Source of the DNA: CAZGRP01 sp964527995
GTDB lineage: Bacteria > Zhuqueibacterota > Zhuqueibacteria > Oceanimicrobiales > CAZGRP01
Assembly (NCBI GenBank): GCA_964527995.1
Contig: CAZGRP010000014.1
Span: 1 to 64,000 of the forward strand
DNA: 64,000 nt
Direction of reading: 5' to 3'
Shown here: positions 8,402 through 16,604 of the stretch, piece by piece
Numbering within the stretch: position 1 is the first letter of the stretch
Layout: each line of letters starts with the position of its first letter
The notes under the pieces: model-generated
Database searches by the model: none
What the model saw: the letters and a program-made list of their open reading frames with translations, nothing else
Told to the model about the DNA's origin: nothing
Program-made: the position numbers and the translations under genes

Positions 8402-8564
8402 CGGTCCTCTCCGTTTGTGCCAGGAGTGTTCGAGGGATGGGTTTGCGGGATGAAGGCCATACGCATCGCCGCATGGATGAACGCGGATTTTCCGCCTTGC
8501 CTTCTGTCGCTTGTCGTGCAAGAGCTGAAACGGACACCCGAGATCCGACATTCAGCCTCACTTC

Positions 8565-8921
8565 TCATTCGCCCTTCGGTTTTCGGTCCCCCAGCGAGAG
8601 AATGCGGGCCTGCTTGCCTGATTCCTCGCGCCCCGGTGCACTCTCCGGAGTGGGCGGCGCAGCCTGGCTTTCCTCCGGTGCAACGACTTTCTCGATCCGA
8701 ACCGGCGTGCCTCCCATGGTGAAATCGGCGCCGCGGATCTGGTCGTCATCGATAATCCAGGTCGCTGTCGTCAGGGGCACGATCAGGATCAGGAATTTCA
8801 CCCGCCACCACCCGCGCTTGACGTCCGGATCGATGCGCTCCACGCGTGCAAAAAAGGCGGGCTTCTGTTCAACATGGACGAGAACAACGTCGCCTTCGAC
8901 AATGGCGGCAGACTGTGCCAT
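8565..8921 (-). CDS. small conserved-looking protein of unknown function
   Basis: The 118-residue product has no export signal. Residues 1-45 look like a small beta domain (VEGDVVLVHVEQKPAFFARVERI), followed by a WWRVKFLILIVPL strand and a TWIIDDDQIRG turn. The last 40 residues are Pro/Ala/Glu-rich and probably disordered. I do not recognise the family. The ATG at 8921 follows GGGAG by about six bases, and the compositional change at that point supports it over the longer upstream frame. It is read in the same direction as the ornithine cyclodeaminase gene, 160 bases before it, and divergently from the EamA transporter. Confidence 0.62.
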   Translation of the reverse strand: MAQSAAIVEGDVVLVHVEQKPAFFARVERIDPDVKRGWWRVKFLILIVPLTTATWIIDDDQIRGADFTMGGTPVRIEKVVAPEESQAAPPTPESAPGREESGKQARILSLGDRKPKGE

Positions 8922-9170
8922 AGCTCTCCCTCGTTTGCGGTCCGTGCTCGGTTGCTCGAAGATACGAAGGGCGCCGGCCGGATTCAAGCAGAATGTCTCG
9001 CCGAGCCGGCGATGGCTGCGAGTAGAATAGGATCGGGTACGACACCTGCAAACCGTGATCACGCGGATCAAAGCCCGGGCGCCAGAGCGGTGGCTGGTTC
9101 CTGCTGGGCGGCCCGACAGCAGAGCGCTGCCGGGGTTGCATTTCAATGCCGGATTTCGTACACTCCGGGC

Positions 9171-10091
9171 ATGCGAGACGCGCTTGTACGTTATGAGGCA
9201 CAACTCCTTACCCTGGTCGCCAGTGCTCTATGGGGCACATCGTTTGTCGCGGTGAAATTCGGCCTTAAGGACCTGGACCCGTACTGGTTCCTACTGTGGC
9301 GCCTGGCGCTGGCGGCCTTCCTGTTGCTCCTACTGTTCGGCCGGCGGTGCTCACTAAGAACCTATTTGCGCCGGCCGCGCATCTGGAGCCTCGGCGCACT
9401 GATGGCGGGTGCCTACGTGCTGCAATTCGTTGGCATGCAGTATACGACCGCCAGTGCCGCAGCCTTCCTGTTGAACTCGGGCATTGTTTTCGTGGCGTTG
9501 CTGTCGTATTTTTTTCTGGGCGAGGCCTTCGGACCGCGCAAGACCGCTGGCCTTGTGATCGCCATTCTCGGAGCTTACCTGCTGAGCACCGGAGGTGCGT
9601 GGATCTGGTCGTGGCAAGACCTGCGTGGCGACCTCCTGGTGCTCCTCAGCGGTCTCTTCTGGGCGGCCTTCCTGGTGGTCAACAAAACCGTGGTCACGGA
9701 GACGAATACCGATGTCATCGGGGTGACAACCATCGTCGTCTTTCTGGCGGCCTGGATCGTTGTGCCGTCCGCCTTTCTGCTCGGCCGCCTGCCCCAGGGA
9801 CTGGAGTGGCATCAGGCCGGTGTCATCACCTATCTGGCGGTCTTCTGCACGGTGCTGCCGTTTCTGCTTTGGCTGGCTGGCCTGCGCTATCTGACGCCGA
9901 CGGTTTCGGCAGCGGTTCTCCTCGCCGAACCGGTCTTCGCTGCACTGTTTGCGATTCTGTTGCTGAAGGAAACCATGGCGGCAGTGCAGTGGGCTGGCTC
10001 GGCTCTCATCCTTGTGGCGATCGGCCTGGTCTCCGTCGAACCCTCCGGCAAGAGGCCGGTCCCGGTCAGCGAAGCCGTTGCCGTGGAGTAG
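9171..10091 (+). CDS. EamA/DMT-family transporter
   Basis: The 306-residue product has about ten hydrophobic helices in two EamA halves. The first starts ALWGTSFVAVKFGL and holds TTASAAAFLLNSGIVFVALLSYFFLGE. The second holds LSGLFWAAFLVVNK and ends with TPTVSAAVLLAEPVFAALFA. These repeats typify drug/metabolite exporters of the DMT superfamily; the substrate is not predictable. The ATG at 9171 begins just before the first helix. The spacer to the divergent gene at 8921 is 249 bases and shows no clear promoter by eye. panC follows 93 bases downstream. Confidence 0.9.
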   Translation: MRDALVRYEAQLLTLVASALWGTSFVAVKFGLKDLDPYWFLLWRLALAAFLLLLLFGRRCSLRTYLRRPRIWSLGALMAGAYVLQFVGMQYTTASAAAFLLNSGIVFVALLSYFFLGEAFGPRKTAGLVIAILGAYLLSTGGAWIWSWQDLRGDLLVLLSGLFWAAFLVVNKTVVTETNTDVIGVTTIVVFLAAWIVVPSAFLLGRLPQGLEWHQAGVITYLAVFCTVLPFLLWLAGLRYLTPTVSAAVLLAEPVFAALFAILLLKETMAAVQWAGSALILVAIGLVSVEPSGKRPVPVSEAVAVE

Positions 10092-10147
10092 GAGCCGAGC
10101 GACATCCGAGGGTCACACCAGGCCGAAGCCGTAAACTGCAAACTACG

Positions 10148-10162
10148 AAATGAAAAATGCAA
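10148..10162 (+). repeat. 15-base sequence shared with the spacer at 34195
   Basis: AAATGAAAAATGCAA occurs here before panC and again at 34195-34209 before glk. Both copies lie in A-rich patches that stand out from the GC-rich surroundings. They may be fragments of a dispersed intergenic repeat. Confidence 0.45.
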
Positions 10163-10184
10163 TTTGTACTCAAGGATCGGACGG

Positions 10185-11030
10185 ATGAAGCTGATTGAAT
10201 CGATTCGAGAGATGCAGGAGGAGGCCGGCCGCTTGCGGCTGGCAGGAAAACGCATTGGCTTTGTGCCGACCATGGGGTACCTGCACGAAGGACACCTGAG
10301 CCTGATGAGGCTGGCGAGGCCGCGCTGCGATGTGCTCGTGGCCAGTATTTTTGTCAACCCGACGCAGTTCGCCCCTCACGAGGACTACGCCGAGTACCCT
10401 CGCGACCTGCAGCGCGACTTGAAGCTGGCCGAATCGGTCGGCTGCGATATCGTCTTCCACCCGCAGCCGGCGGAGATGTATCCGCAGCCATACCACACCT
10501 ACGTCGTTTCGGAAGAGGTGGGCGACATTCTCGAAGGCGCATCCCGGCCCGGCTTTTTCCGCGGCGTGGCCACCATCGTCACCAAGCTTTTTCACATCGT
10601 GCAGCCGCACCTGACGGTGTTCGGCCAGAAGGACGCCCAGCAGGCCTTCATCATCCGCAAGATGGTAAAAGACCTCAATTTCAACATCGAAGTGATCGTC
10701 GGCCCCATCGTCCGGGAAGCCGACGGCCTGGCGCTGAGTTCGCGCAACGTCTACCTGTCGCCACAGGAGCGCCGCGATGCCACGGTGCTGTTCCGGTCGC
10801 TGCGGCAGGCCGAAGAGATGGTGGCCGCCGGCGAACGCGACGCCGGAAAGATCGTCGCAGCCATGCGCGAGCTCATCCAGCAGGCGGCCAGCGCGAGAAT
10901 CGACTATATCAGCCTGAACCGCACGGACGACCTGAAGGCCGTCGACCACATCGATACCGAGACGTTGATCTCCTTGGCCGTGTGGATCGGCAAGACCCGA
11001 CTCATCGACAACACCGTGGTCTCCCCATGA
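10185..11030 (+). CDS. panC: pantoate--beta-alanine ligase
   Basis: The 281-residue product is a full-length PanC, joining pantoate and beta-alanine with ATP to make pantothenate for coenzyme A. It shows VPTMGYLHEGHLSL with the HxGH nucleotidylate-binding motif, FVNPTQF, and FGQKDAQQAFIIRKMV, which together build the active site. Near the end, LALSSRNVYLSP carries the KMSKS-equivalent loop. The ATG at 10185 follows AAGGATCGG and gives the usual start (MKLIESIREM); a TTG seven codons upstream is open but less likely. No panB or panD is adjacent. Confidence 0.96.
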   Translation: MKLIESIREMQEEAGRLRLAGKRIGFVPTMGYLHEGHLSLMRLARPRCDVLVASIFVNPTQFAPHEDYAEYPRDLQRDLKLAESVGCDIVFHPQPAEMYPQPYHTYVVSEEVGDILEGASRPGFFRGVATIVTKLFHIVQPHLTVFGQKDAQQAFIIRKMVKDLNFNIEVIVGPIVREADGLALSSRNVYLSPQERRDATVLFRSLRQAEEMVAAGERDAGKIVAAMRELIQQAASARIDYISLNRTDDLKAVDHIDTETLISLAVWIGKTRLIDNTVVSP

Positions 11031-11159
11031 GGAGAGCTGCTGCCACAACTCCCAAAGACCGAAGCGCACCGGACATCTGGAACGTCCAAGTGCGGGGCGT
11101 TCGGTGATCGCGCGGCGGGTTTTGCGGACGATCGGGCTGAGGCGTCCGGTTGTTTTTGC

Positions 11160-11188
11160 TTGACATTCACTTTGAATTTCACTAAATA
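11160..11188 (+). promoter_or_regulatory. sigma-70-type promoter with shared upstream element
   Basis: TTGACA, 17 bases, TAAATA. The start site would lie near 11195, 80 bases before the ATG at 11275. The 18 bases at 11153-11170 (TTTTTGCTTGACATTCAC) recur exactly at 62621-62638, again with TTGACA as the -35. Confidence 0.7.
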
Positions 11189-11274
11189 TAACGACGAGGT
11201 AAAGGGAGAGGGTCGCCGTTTGCGGGAATGACACGGCCGGTGGAGTTCGCAGAATCTTCCTGGAGGTGAGTGCA

Positions 11275-11766
11275 ATGAGAAGGCTGATGATCGTGGCGCT
11301 GCTGGTCGCCAGTGTGCCCGTGGTGGCTTGGGGGCAACTCAAGAGCCAGGACCCTAAGAAGGTCGATTTCGCCAAGATCCTGACCGCCCCGGTCAGACCG
11401 CAAGGCCTGTTTGGATTGCTTGGTCTCAACCCGAATCGCTTCTCCATGCAGCAAAGCTATTCCCTCTCTTTTATGACAGCCGGCGGTCAGAGCTACAGCC
11501 AGGGTGTGTACCTCAACACGATACAGTACCAACTGTCCGACCCGCTGAGCGTCTATGTCCAGTGGGGCATGTTCAACCAGCCGCTCGGCGCCATGGGTGC
11601 CCAACCTCTGACTTCGAATCGGCTGTTCCTGTCGACGGCGGGGATTTCTTTCAAGCCGAACCGCAACATGTCGATCGAGGTGCAGTATAATTCACTGCCC
11701 TACACCGGCTATTACTACGGGGCTTACCGCGGCCTTTCCGGCTGGCGCTCGAATCCTCACCGGTAG
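11275..11766 (+). CDS. small exported protein, possible outer-membrane strand protein
   Basis: The 163-residue product starts with a clear signal peptide (MRRLMIVALLVASVPVVAWG, cleaved before QL). The mature part has alternating polar and hydrophobic stretches with many Tyr, Ser and Asn: SMQQSYSLSFMTAGG, LSVYVQWGMF, RNMSIEVQYNSLPY. This suggests beta strands of an outer-membrane or surface protein. I do not recognise the family. The ATG at 11275 has an excellent ribosome binding site (GGAGGTGA). The gene has its own promoter at 11160-11188 and a hairpin straddling its stop codon. It stands just upstream of the LytR_C-waaA pair, but its link to them is unclear. Confidence 0.75.
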   Translation: MRRLMIVALLVASVPVVAWGQLKSQDPKKVDFAKILTAPVRPQGLFGLLGLNPNRFSMQQSYSLSFMTAGGQSYSQGVYLNTIQYQLSDPLSVYVQWGMFNQPLGAMGAQPLTSNRLFLSTAGISFKPNRNMSIEVQYNSLPYTGYYYGAYRGLSGWRSNPHR

Positions 11767-11783
11767 GGCGTCCTACCCGGTGA
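11757..11783 (+). repeat. hairpin across the stop codon
   Basis: TCACCGGTAGG pairs with CCTACCCGGTGA (one bulged C) around a four-base loop. The stem contains the TAG stop codon of the exported protein. No T-run follows. It may slow 3' decay or serve as a Rho-dependent end. Confidence 0.45.
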
Positions 11784-11925
11784 CTGGCTGGACCTGACTG
11801 GCACGGCGGATGTAATTCTGCGTGACCCCGGCGCAAGGCGCCACGGATCCCCGCTCCCCGAGTGAAGCGCACAACCTCTTCCCTGTTCGCTTGTTCATGC
11901 ATCATTCCCATTCAGGAGGAGCCAT

Positions 11926-12468
11926 TTGAAGCGCAGGAGCACTTCACGGCGGCGGCAGTATGCACGGCGGCCGGCAAGACGCTCGGGCCGCCGCAAGAAG
12001 AACGATCTGAAATCCACCCTCTTGACCATCGGCATCTGGGCTCTCGGCCTGATCAACGTCGTCCTGATCGCCTCCAGCCTTTCGAACATCCTCAAGTCCT
12101 CGGCGGAAGAGCCGGCAACCATCAACGGCGTTCTTGAAAACACCGTGCTGGTTGAAGTCCTCAACGGCTGCGGCGCCAAAGGGATCGCCAAGGAAGTGAC
12201 CGACTATCTTCGCGCCTATGCCGGCGGCCGTTTCGACGTAGTCAAGTTTGAGAACTACGTCGTCGATGGCCGCGTCCGCTGGGACGAGCCTCGCACAATG
12301 GTGATCGATCGCGTCGATCGTTCCCGCCAAAACGCCAAGGAGGTTGCCAAGGCCCTGGGCGTGCCGGATCGCAGCGTCCTTTTTCTTGCGAACGAAGATC
12401 GGGCCGTGGACGTCACCGTCATCCTTGGCAAGGACTACAAGAACCTTCGCCTCTACCGTGAGCGGTAG
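11926..12468 (+). CDS. LytR C-terminal domain membrane protein
   Basis: The 180-residue product has a very basic N-terminus (about 26 residues, many Arg/Lys), one membrane helix (TLLTIGIWALGLINVVLIAS) and an extracytoplasmic LytR_C domain from about residue 70. That domain shows VLVEVLNGCGAKGIAKEVTDYLR, split by VDRVDRSRQNAKEVAKALGV and the closing DVTVILGKDYK. In other bacteria this domain follows LytR-CpsA-Psr catalytic domains; alone its role is unknown, perhaps cell-envelope binding. The start is TTG, strongly supported by AGGAGG at 11914-11919, seven bases away. The stop overlaps the proposed GTG start of waaA, suggesting co-translation. Confidence 0.82.
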   Translation: MKRRSTSRRRQYARRPARRSGRRKKNDLKSTLLTIGIWALGLINVVLIASSLSNILKSSAEEPATINGVLENTVLVEVLNGCGAKGIAKEVTDYLRAYAGGRFDVVKFENYVVDGRVRWDEPRTMVIDRVDRSRQNAKEVAKALGVPDRSVLFLANEDRAVDVTVILGKDYKNLRLYRER

Positions 12469-13819
12469 CCTGCCGGACGGCTCGAAACAACCTGCAAAAC
12501 CAGGGGGCCCCGCGCATAGCTGGATTGTACGCTCGCTCTACAACCTTCTGGTCGTCCCTTTGCTGTTTGCCGGCTTTCACGTGCTCGGCCTCTTTCACGC
12601 CAAGATTCGGGCGGGAATCCGCGGCCGCCGTCATCTTTGGTCCGAGCTCAGCGAACAAACATCCCAGATGCGCGCTCGCCACCCATGCATCTGGCTTCAT
12701 GCTTCCTCCATGGGGGAACTGGAACAGGCCCGGCCCATTATCGATGCGTTGCGGCGCCGACTGCCAACAGCAGCAATCGCGATCACCCTCTATTCTCCCT
12801 CGGCGCGCGAGCACGTCAGCGCAATTCCCGGAGCTGACCTCGTCTCCTATCTGCCTTTCGACTCGTGGTTTCAGGCCAGGCGCTTCATTCGCCTCATCCA
12901 GCCGGATGTGCTGCTATTGATTCGCCACGACATCTGGCCGAACCATCTCTGGCAAGCCCGACGAAGCGGGACCCGCACGATCCTCGTGGATGCTTCGACC
13001 CGCAGCGGTTCTGCCAGCCCGAATCACCTGGTGCGCGCTCTCAACAAAGCGGCCCTTTCTTTTTTCGATCAGATCCTGGCCGTCGATGACGGCGCTGCCG
13101 AGGAGCTGCGACGCCTGTCGCGGCAACCCGATCGCGTTCACGTGATCGGCGACACGCGCTACGACCGGGTGCTGGCTCGTGCACTCGAGCGGCCGGACGT
13201 TGTCGACGCTCTCGCAACACAACTGTCTGGACGCTGGGTGGTCGTGGCCGGCAGCACCTGGCCCTCCGACGAAGAATGCTTGCTGCCCGCGTTCCGCCGC
13301 CTGCACGGCGAGAGGAAAGAGACAACCCTCGTTCTCGTGCCTCACGAACCGACGGCGGATCGCCTTCGTCAGATCGGTGGCCGGCTGCGGCGCCTGGGGT
13401 TGGCCTGGAGTACGCTCACCAAACTGGAAGAGACTGCAAGTTTCCGCGGAGAAGTGCTCGTCATCGACCGGATCGGTTTGCTGGCGAACCTATACGCCCT
13501 GGCCAGCGTCGCCTTTGTCGGCGGCGGCTTTGGCCCAGGCATACACAGCGTACTCGAGCCCGCCGTCCACGCCCTGCCAGTGCTCTTCGGCAGTCGCATC
13601 GAGAACTCCGCTGAGGCGGTGCTCATGGCCCAGAGCGAGTTCGCCACGGCAGTCACCTCTGCCGAGGAGATCTATCGACATCTGCACCAGTACCTGCGGA
13701 ATGCAGAGATGCGCAGGCAGCATGGCGCCCAGGCGCGGCGCTTCGTAGAGAACCGCCTTGGGGCCAGCGAACGGATTGCTGCAATGGTGGCAGAAGGACG
13801 GTTGATGGAGGGTGGCTGA
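12458..13819 (+). CDS. waaA: 3-deoxy-D-manno-octulosonic acid (Kdo) transferase
   Basis: The roughly 453-residue product is WaaA/KdtA, the inner-membrane enzyme that adds Kdo from CMP-Kdo to lipid A precursor. The N-terminal helix (LYNLLVVPLLFAGFHVLGLF) anchors it. WLHASSMGELEQARPII matches the HAxSxGE acceptor loop, and RHDIWPNHL the conserved segment of the first Rossmann half. The C-terminal half has VAGSTWPSDEE and GGGFGPGIHSVLEPA followed by FGSRIENSAEA, the CMP-Kdo-binding region. The GTG at 12458 overlaps the end of the upstream gene and is the best start, though its ribosome binding site is weak. The gene is direct evidence for a lipid A-bearing outer membrane. The N gap follows 61 bases after the stop. 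Confidence 0.92.
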   Translation: MSGSLPDGSKQPAKPGGPAHSWIVRSLYNLLVVPLLFAGFHVLGLFHAKIRAGIRGRRHLWSELSEQTSQMRARHPCIWLHASSMGELEQARPIIDALRRRLPTAAIAITLYSPSAREHVSAIPGADLVSYLPFDSWFQARRFIRLIQPDVLLLIRHDIWPNHLWQARRSGTRTILVDASTRSGSASPNHLVRALNKAALSFFDQILAVDDGAAEELRRLSRQPDRVHVIGDTRYDRVLARALERPDVVDALATQLSGRWVVVAGSTWPSDEECLLPAFRRLHGERKETTLVLVPHEPTADRLRQIGGRLRRLGLAWSTLTKLEETASFRGEVLVIDRIGLLANLYALASVAFVGGGFGPGIHSVLEPAVHALPVLFGSRIENSAEAVLMAQSEFATAVTSAEEIYRHLHQYLRNAEMRRQHGAQARRFVENRLGASERIAAMVAEGRLMEGG

Positions 13820-13859
13820 TAGACACGGAGGGATGCCTTCAGGCGGTGAAGGGCTGCGG

Positions 13860-13880
13860 TTTCGGGTTTCGGGTCTCGGG
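13860..13880 (+). repeat. seven-base tandem repeat at edge of assembly gap
   Basis: Three back-to-back units, TTTCGGG, TTTCGGG and TCTCGGG, run exactly to the first N. The array probably continues into the gap and caused it. Confidence 0.7.
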
Positions 13881-13980
13881 NNNNNNNNNNNNNNNNNNNN
13901 NNNNNNNNNNNNNNNNNNNNNNNNNNNNNNNNNNNNNNNNNNNNNNNNNNNNNNNNNNNNNNNNNNNNNNNNNNNNNNNN
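13881..13980. other. assembly gap of 100 N
   Basis: Exactly 100 N bases, the conventional spacer for a scaffold join of unknown length. The spacer between waaA and the SpoIID gene (13820-14163) holds no gene on either side of the gap. Any real sequence here, including more repeat units, is missing. Confidence 0.97.
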
Positions 13981-14163
13981 AGCGCAGGCTTCCAGCGTGC
14001 AAGAGGGATCCGAGGCCGTGCGACTTCGGCATGGCAGTCTCCACGGCGGACAACGGATGGGCTTCGACTCCCTTGGGCAAGCAGGCACAAGCCGAAAGCC
14101 ATCCCAAATCCGATTCCGAGTTCCTGGCACCTGGTGCCCTATCCCTGACCCGACGCCCCACCG

Positions 14164-15699
14164 TCAGCGCGTATAAATGCGCCGCAGTTCGGCGCCCTTG
14201 TAATAGTGCAACAGAATGTGCTCGTAGGAGAAGCCCGACGACGCCATCACCGTGGCGCCGATCTGACAGAGGCCAACACCGTGACCCCAGCCAGCGCCCC
14301 GGAACGTGAAATGGCTCACCCGGCCATCGGCGGCGACAATCGGCTCGACGTAGAAACAGGAGCTGTACAAGTGGCTTGGGGACAGCAGGCGGCGGATGGC
14401 CAGTTCCTTGCCGACGCGAAAGCGATCGCGGCTGCCGACCACCTCGATCGCCACAAGACGGCCGGATGGGCCGCGCTGCAGCGGGCGGATCTCCTGCAGC
14501 GTACCGATCTGGCGCCCTGATTTCTCCGAGATGATCTTCTCCAGTTCTTCCCGCCGATACGTCACTTCCCAGCGAAAGAGATCCCGGCTCTGACTCTGGC
14601 CTTCGGGCAGCGGGTGCAGGACAGTGTTGCAGTAGACGTCCGGCGAGGCGTCGATGTAGGCACGTGCCTTTTCTTCGTCGTCCAAAGGCAAAGCCAGCGG
14701 CTCGGGTCCGTCGGTGCCGCTGACCAGGTAGGGGACGGCGCGATCATCCCAAACGTAACGGTAGTCCTCCATCGCTCCGCCGCAAATCTTCGAATAGCGA
14801 GCATCGCAGACGCGTCCGGCGTAGAGCAACACCTCACCCCAGGTATCGCGCACGCCTTGCCAGGAGGTCTCCTGCTCCGCCCCGCTGCCATGATAGCACT
14901 GGCAGTGGTCATCGGCGCACAGGTGGAAGGTCTCTGCGTAGTGGTGTTTACCCATGGTTGCCAGCAGAGTACTGCGCGCCGCCACGGTCTGCGCCCGCAG
15001 AAGATCGACCGGACAGTCGGGGCTCATCTCCGAAGAGTTGACGCTGGCCAGGTACTCTTCGATGGGAAGTTCGTTCACTGCCTGCAGCCTGCCGTCCGTG
15101 CCGACACCAATCTCGAGCAGGCCGCGGTAGGCTTGGCGCTCCAGGTGCTCCCAGTGGAAACCGATGCCGACTCGAACATCGTTGAGCAGCACCCGGCCTT
15201 CCGCAGTCAGCGGTCGTATCCTCAGCACACCGGCGATTTGACGCCCCTCCAGCTGGAGGATGCCCGACGCCGGCCGTTGCGGCATACGTACGACCGTGCT
15301 CTCCCATGGGGCACCGAACCGGGGCTGCGCTGCCGACGCCTCTTCTTCACTGGCAAAAGGTCCGGCCAGCACCCAATGCTCGCGATTGTCGACTGTGAAC
15401 TCGCCGACGGGTAGCGTCAAACCCATGGTGCGCACGGTGGTGCCGACATCGTTTCCACCGCGGTCGCGAGCCTCCTGCTCGGCTTCCGCCAGATCTGTGT
15501 GGATCGACAGCCGCAGGTACCAAAGTGTCTCGGCTGGCCTGCTCTGTGCCAGAGTCACCCTGAATTCCTTGCTTTCCACCGATCTCCCGATCTCCTCTCC
15601 GTGGTCATCTTCCCACACCAAAGGTGCGGTCCCAGAAAAAACAATCTCCTTGCGGCCGGTCACCATGCCGATCCGCACCACAGGCACCTTTTCGCTCAT
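14164..15699 (-). CDS. SpoIID/LytB-domain protein
   Basis: The 511-residue product carries a SpoIID domain in its second half. The entry ELPIEEYLASVNSSEMSP includes the conserved Glu of the lytic transglycosylase site. SPSHLYSSCFYVEP and the closing GAGWGHGVGLCQIGA...YYKGAELRRIYTR are typical. Family members cleave glycan strands denuded of peptides; in Gram-negative bacteria, related proteins often act in amidase-enhancing roles. Residues 90-145 resemble a SPOR-like repeat (TVDNREHWVLAGPFASEEEA). No signal peptide is visible at this start. An unusual Cys-rich stretch (HLCADDHCQCYHG) interrupts the domain. The ATG overlaps the stop of the CPBP gene by four bases, so it ends a hisS-trmH-CPBP-spoIID operon. 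Confidence 0.85.
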   Translation of the reverse strand: MSEKVPVVRIGMVTGRKEIVFSGTAPLVWEDDHGEEIGRSVESKEFRVTLAQSRPAETLWYLRLSIHTDLAEAEQEARDRGGNDVGTTVRTMGLTLPVGEFTVDNREHWVLAGPFASEEEASAAQPRFGAPWESTVVRMPQRPASGILQLEGRQIAGVLRIRPLTAEGRVLLNDVRVGIGFHWEHLERQAYRGLLEIGVGTDGRLQAVNELPIEEYLASVNSSEMSPDCPVDLLRAQTVAARSTLLATMGKHHYAETFHLCADDHCQCYHGSGAEQETSWQGVRDTWGEVLLYAGRVCDARYSKICGGAMEDYRYVWDDRAVPYLVSGTDGPEPLALPLDDEEKARAYIDASPDVYCNTVLHPLPEGQSQSRDLFRWEVTYRREELEKIISEKSGRQIGTLQEIRPLQRGPSGRLVAIEVVGSRDRFRVGKELAIRRLLSPSHLYSSCFYVEPIVAADGRVSHFTFRGAGWGHGVGLCQIGATVMASSGFSYEHILLHYYKGAELRRIYTR

Positions 15700-16538
15700 T
15701 CGCTTTCCTCATCGTCTTTGAGTCGGTCCCGTCCTTCTTGCTGAAGAGATCGAGCGGGGCCCGTTCGTTGCCAGAATTCCCATGCAGCGATCGCCGTCAA
15801 CGCGGCGGCCCCGAACAAGATCGCCGGCCGCACCTGATCGCCCTCGGCGTACCAGCGCAACGAGCTTTCGGGCAAGTTGATGAACAGGATGGAAACCAGG
15901 TTGTTGACTGCATGCATCACCGCGCCCGGAAAGATGCTGTCGCTCCGCCAGACCACGAGGCCAAAGAGGGAGCCGAGCAAGACAATCTGAATAAACCACC
16001 ACGGATTGAGGTGAAACAGCCCGAACACCACCGCCGCCACCAGCACCGCCGCGGCACCATTGACCCGTTCCTCGACCGCCCCCTGAAGCAGGCCACGGAA
16101 AATCATTTCCTCGAACAGACCGGCCAGTACGACAGCGCCAAGCAGAATCGACACCCACTCGAACGGCGAACGAGCCCGCAGCAGGTCCTCGAGCATGTGC
16201 TCGAATCCCGGCGGCATCGGCAGCACACGCTGGACGAGGGGCCGAACGACACGGTCCAGTTCATCGGTCAGCACCGTCAACCCCAGTGCGCCTAGACCTG
16301 CGTACGCCAGCACCGGCGTCGCCACCCGGCGCAGGCGGTAGACCTGCGGCAGGGAATAGCCGTCGCGCCGGAGATAGTAAGCGGTCGGCAGGATCAGCAC
16401 CAGCTCGCTGACGGTGATTGCCAATTTGGAGGGCAGGATGTCGGTCAGTAGCGAGACGGAGCCGGCCAGGAGGATGCTGAGAAGGAGCAGCAAAGTGACT
16501 CTGCCGAAACCTGGATAAACCTTGGGATCGTTCCTCAT
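15696..16538 (-). CDS. CPBP-family intramembrane metalloprotease
   Basis: The 280-residue product has about seven or eight hydrophobic helices and the three CPBP (CAAX/Abi) motifs. These are FEEMIFRGLL (the EExxxR zinc/catalytic pair), FGLFHLNP (FxxxH) and HAVNN (HxxxN). Related enzymes cleave or process prenylated or membrane-embedded substrates; in bacteria most have unknown targets, some in bacteriocin self-immunity. Its stop overlaps the start of the SpoIID gene by four bases, and the TrmH gene ends 66 bases upstream. All motif residues are intact, so it is probably active. Its substrate cannot be named. Confidence 0.88.
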   Translation of the reverse strand: MRNDPKVYPGFGRVTLLLLLSILLAGSVSLLTDILPSKLAITVSELVLILPTAYYLRRDGYSLPQVYRLRRVATPVLAYAGLGALGLTVLTDELDRVVRPLVQRVLPMPPGFEHMLEDLLRARSPFEWVSILLGAVVLAGLFEEMIFRGLLQGAVEERVNGAAAVLVAAVVFGLFHLNPWWFIQIVLLGSLFGLVVWRSDSIFPGAVMHAVNNLVSILFINLPESSLRWYAEGDQVRPAILFGAAALTAIAAWEFWQRTGPARSLQQEGRDRLKDDEESE

Positions 16539-16604
16539 CTCCCTTCCAGCCCGGCGCAGCCGGGGCCTTCAGCCTTCACAGATTCGCTACGCAGATGCAG
16601 CGCA

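Noticed and set aside
10170..11447. Long open frame antisense to panC
   Set aside because: It is a by-product of high GC codon use; panC on the opposite strand is full-length with all motifs intact.
13812..14309. Open frames crossing the N gap
   Set aside because: They exist only because unknown bases are read as open codons; there is no homology on either side and the gap length is arbitrary.
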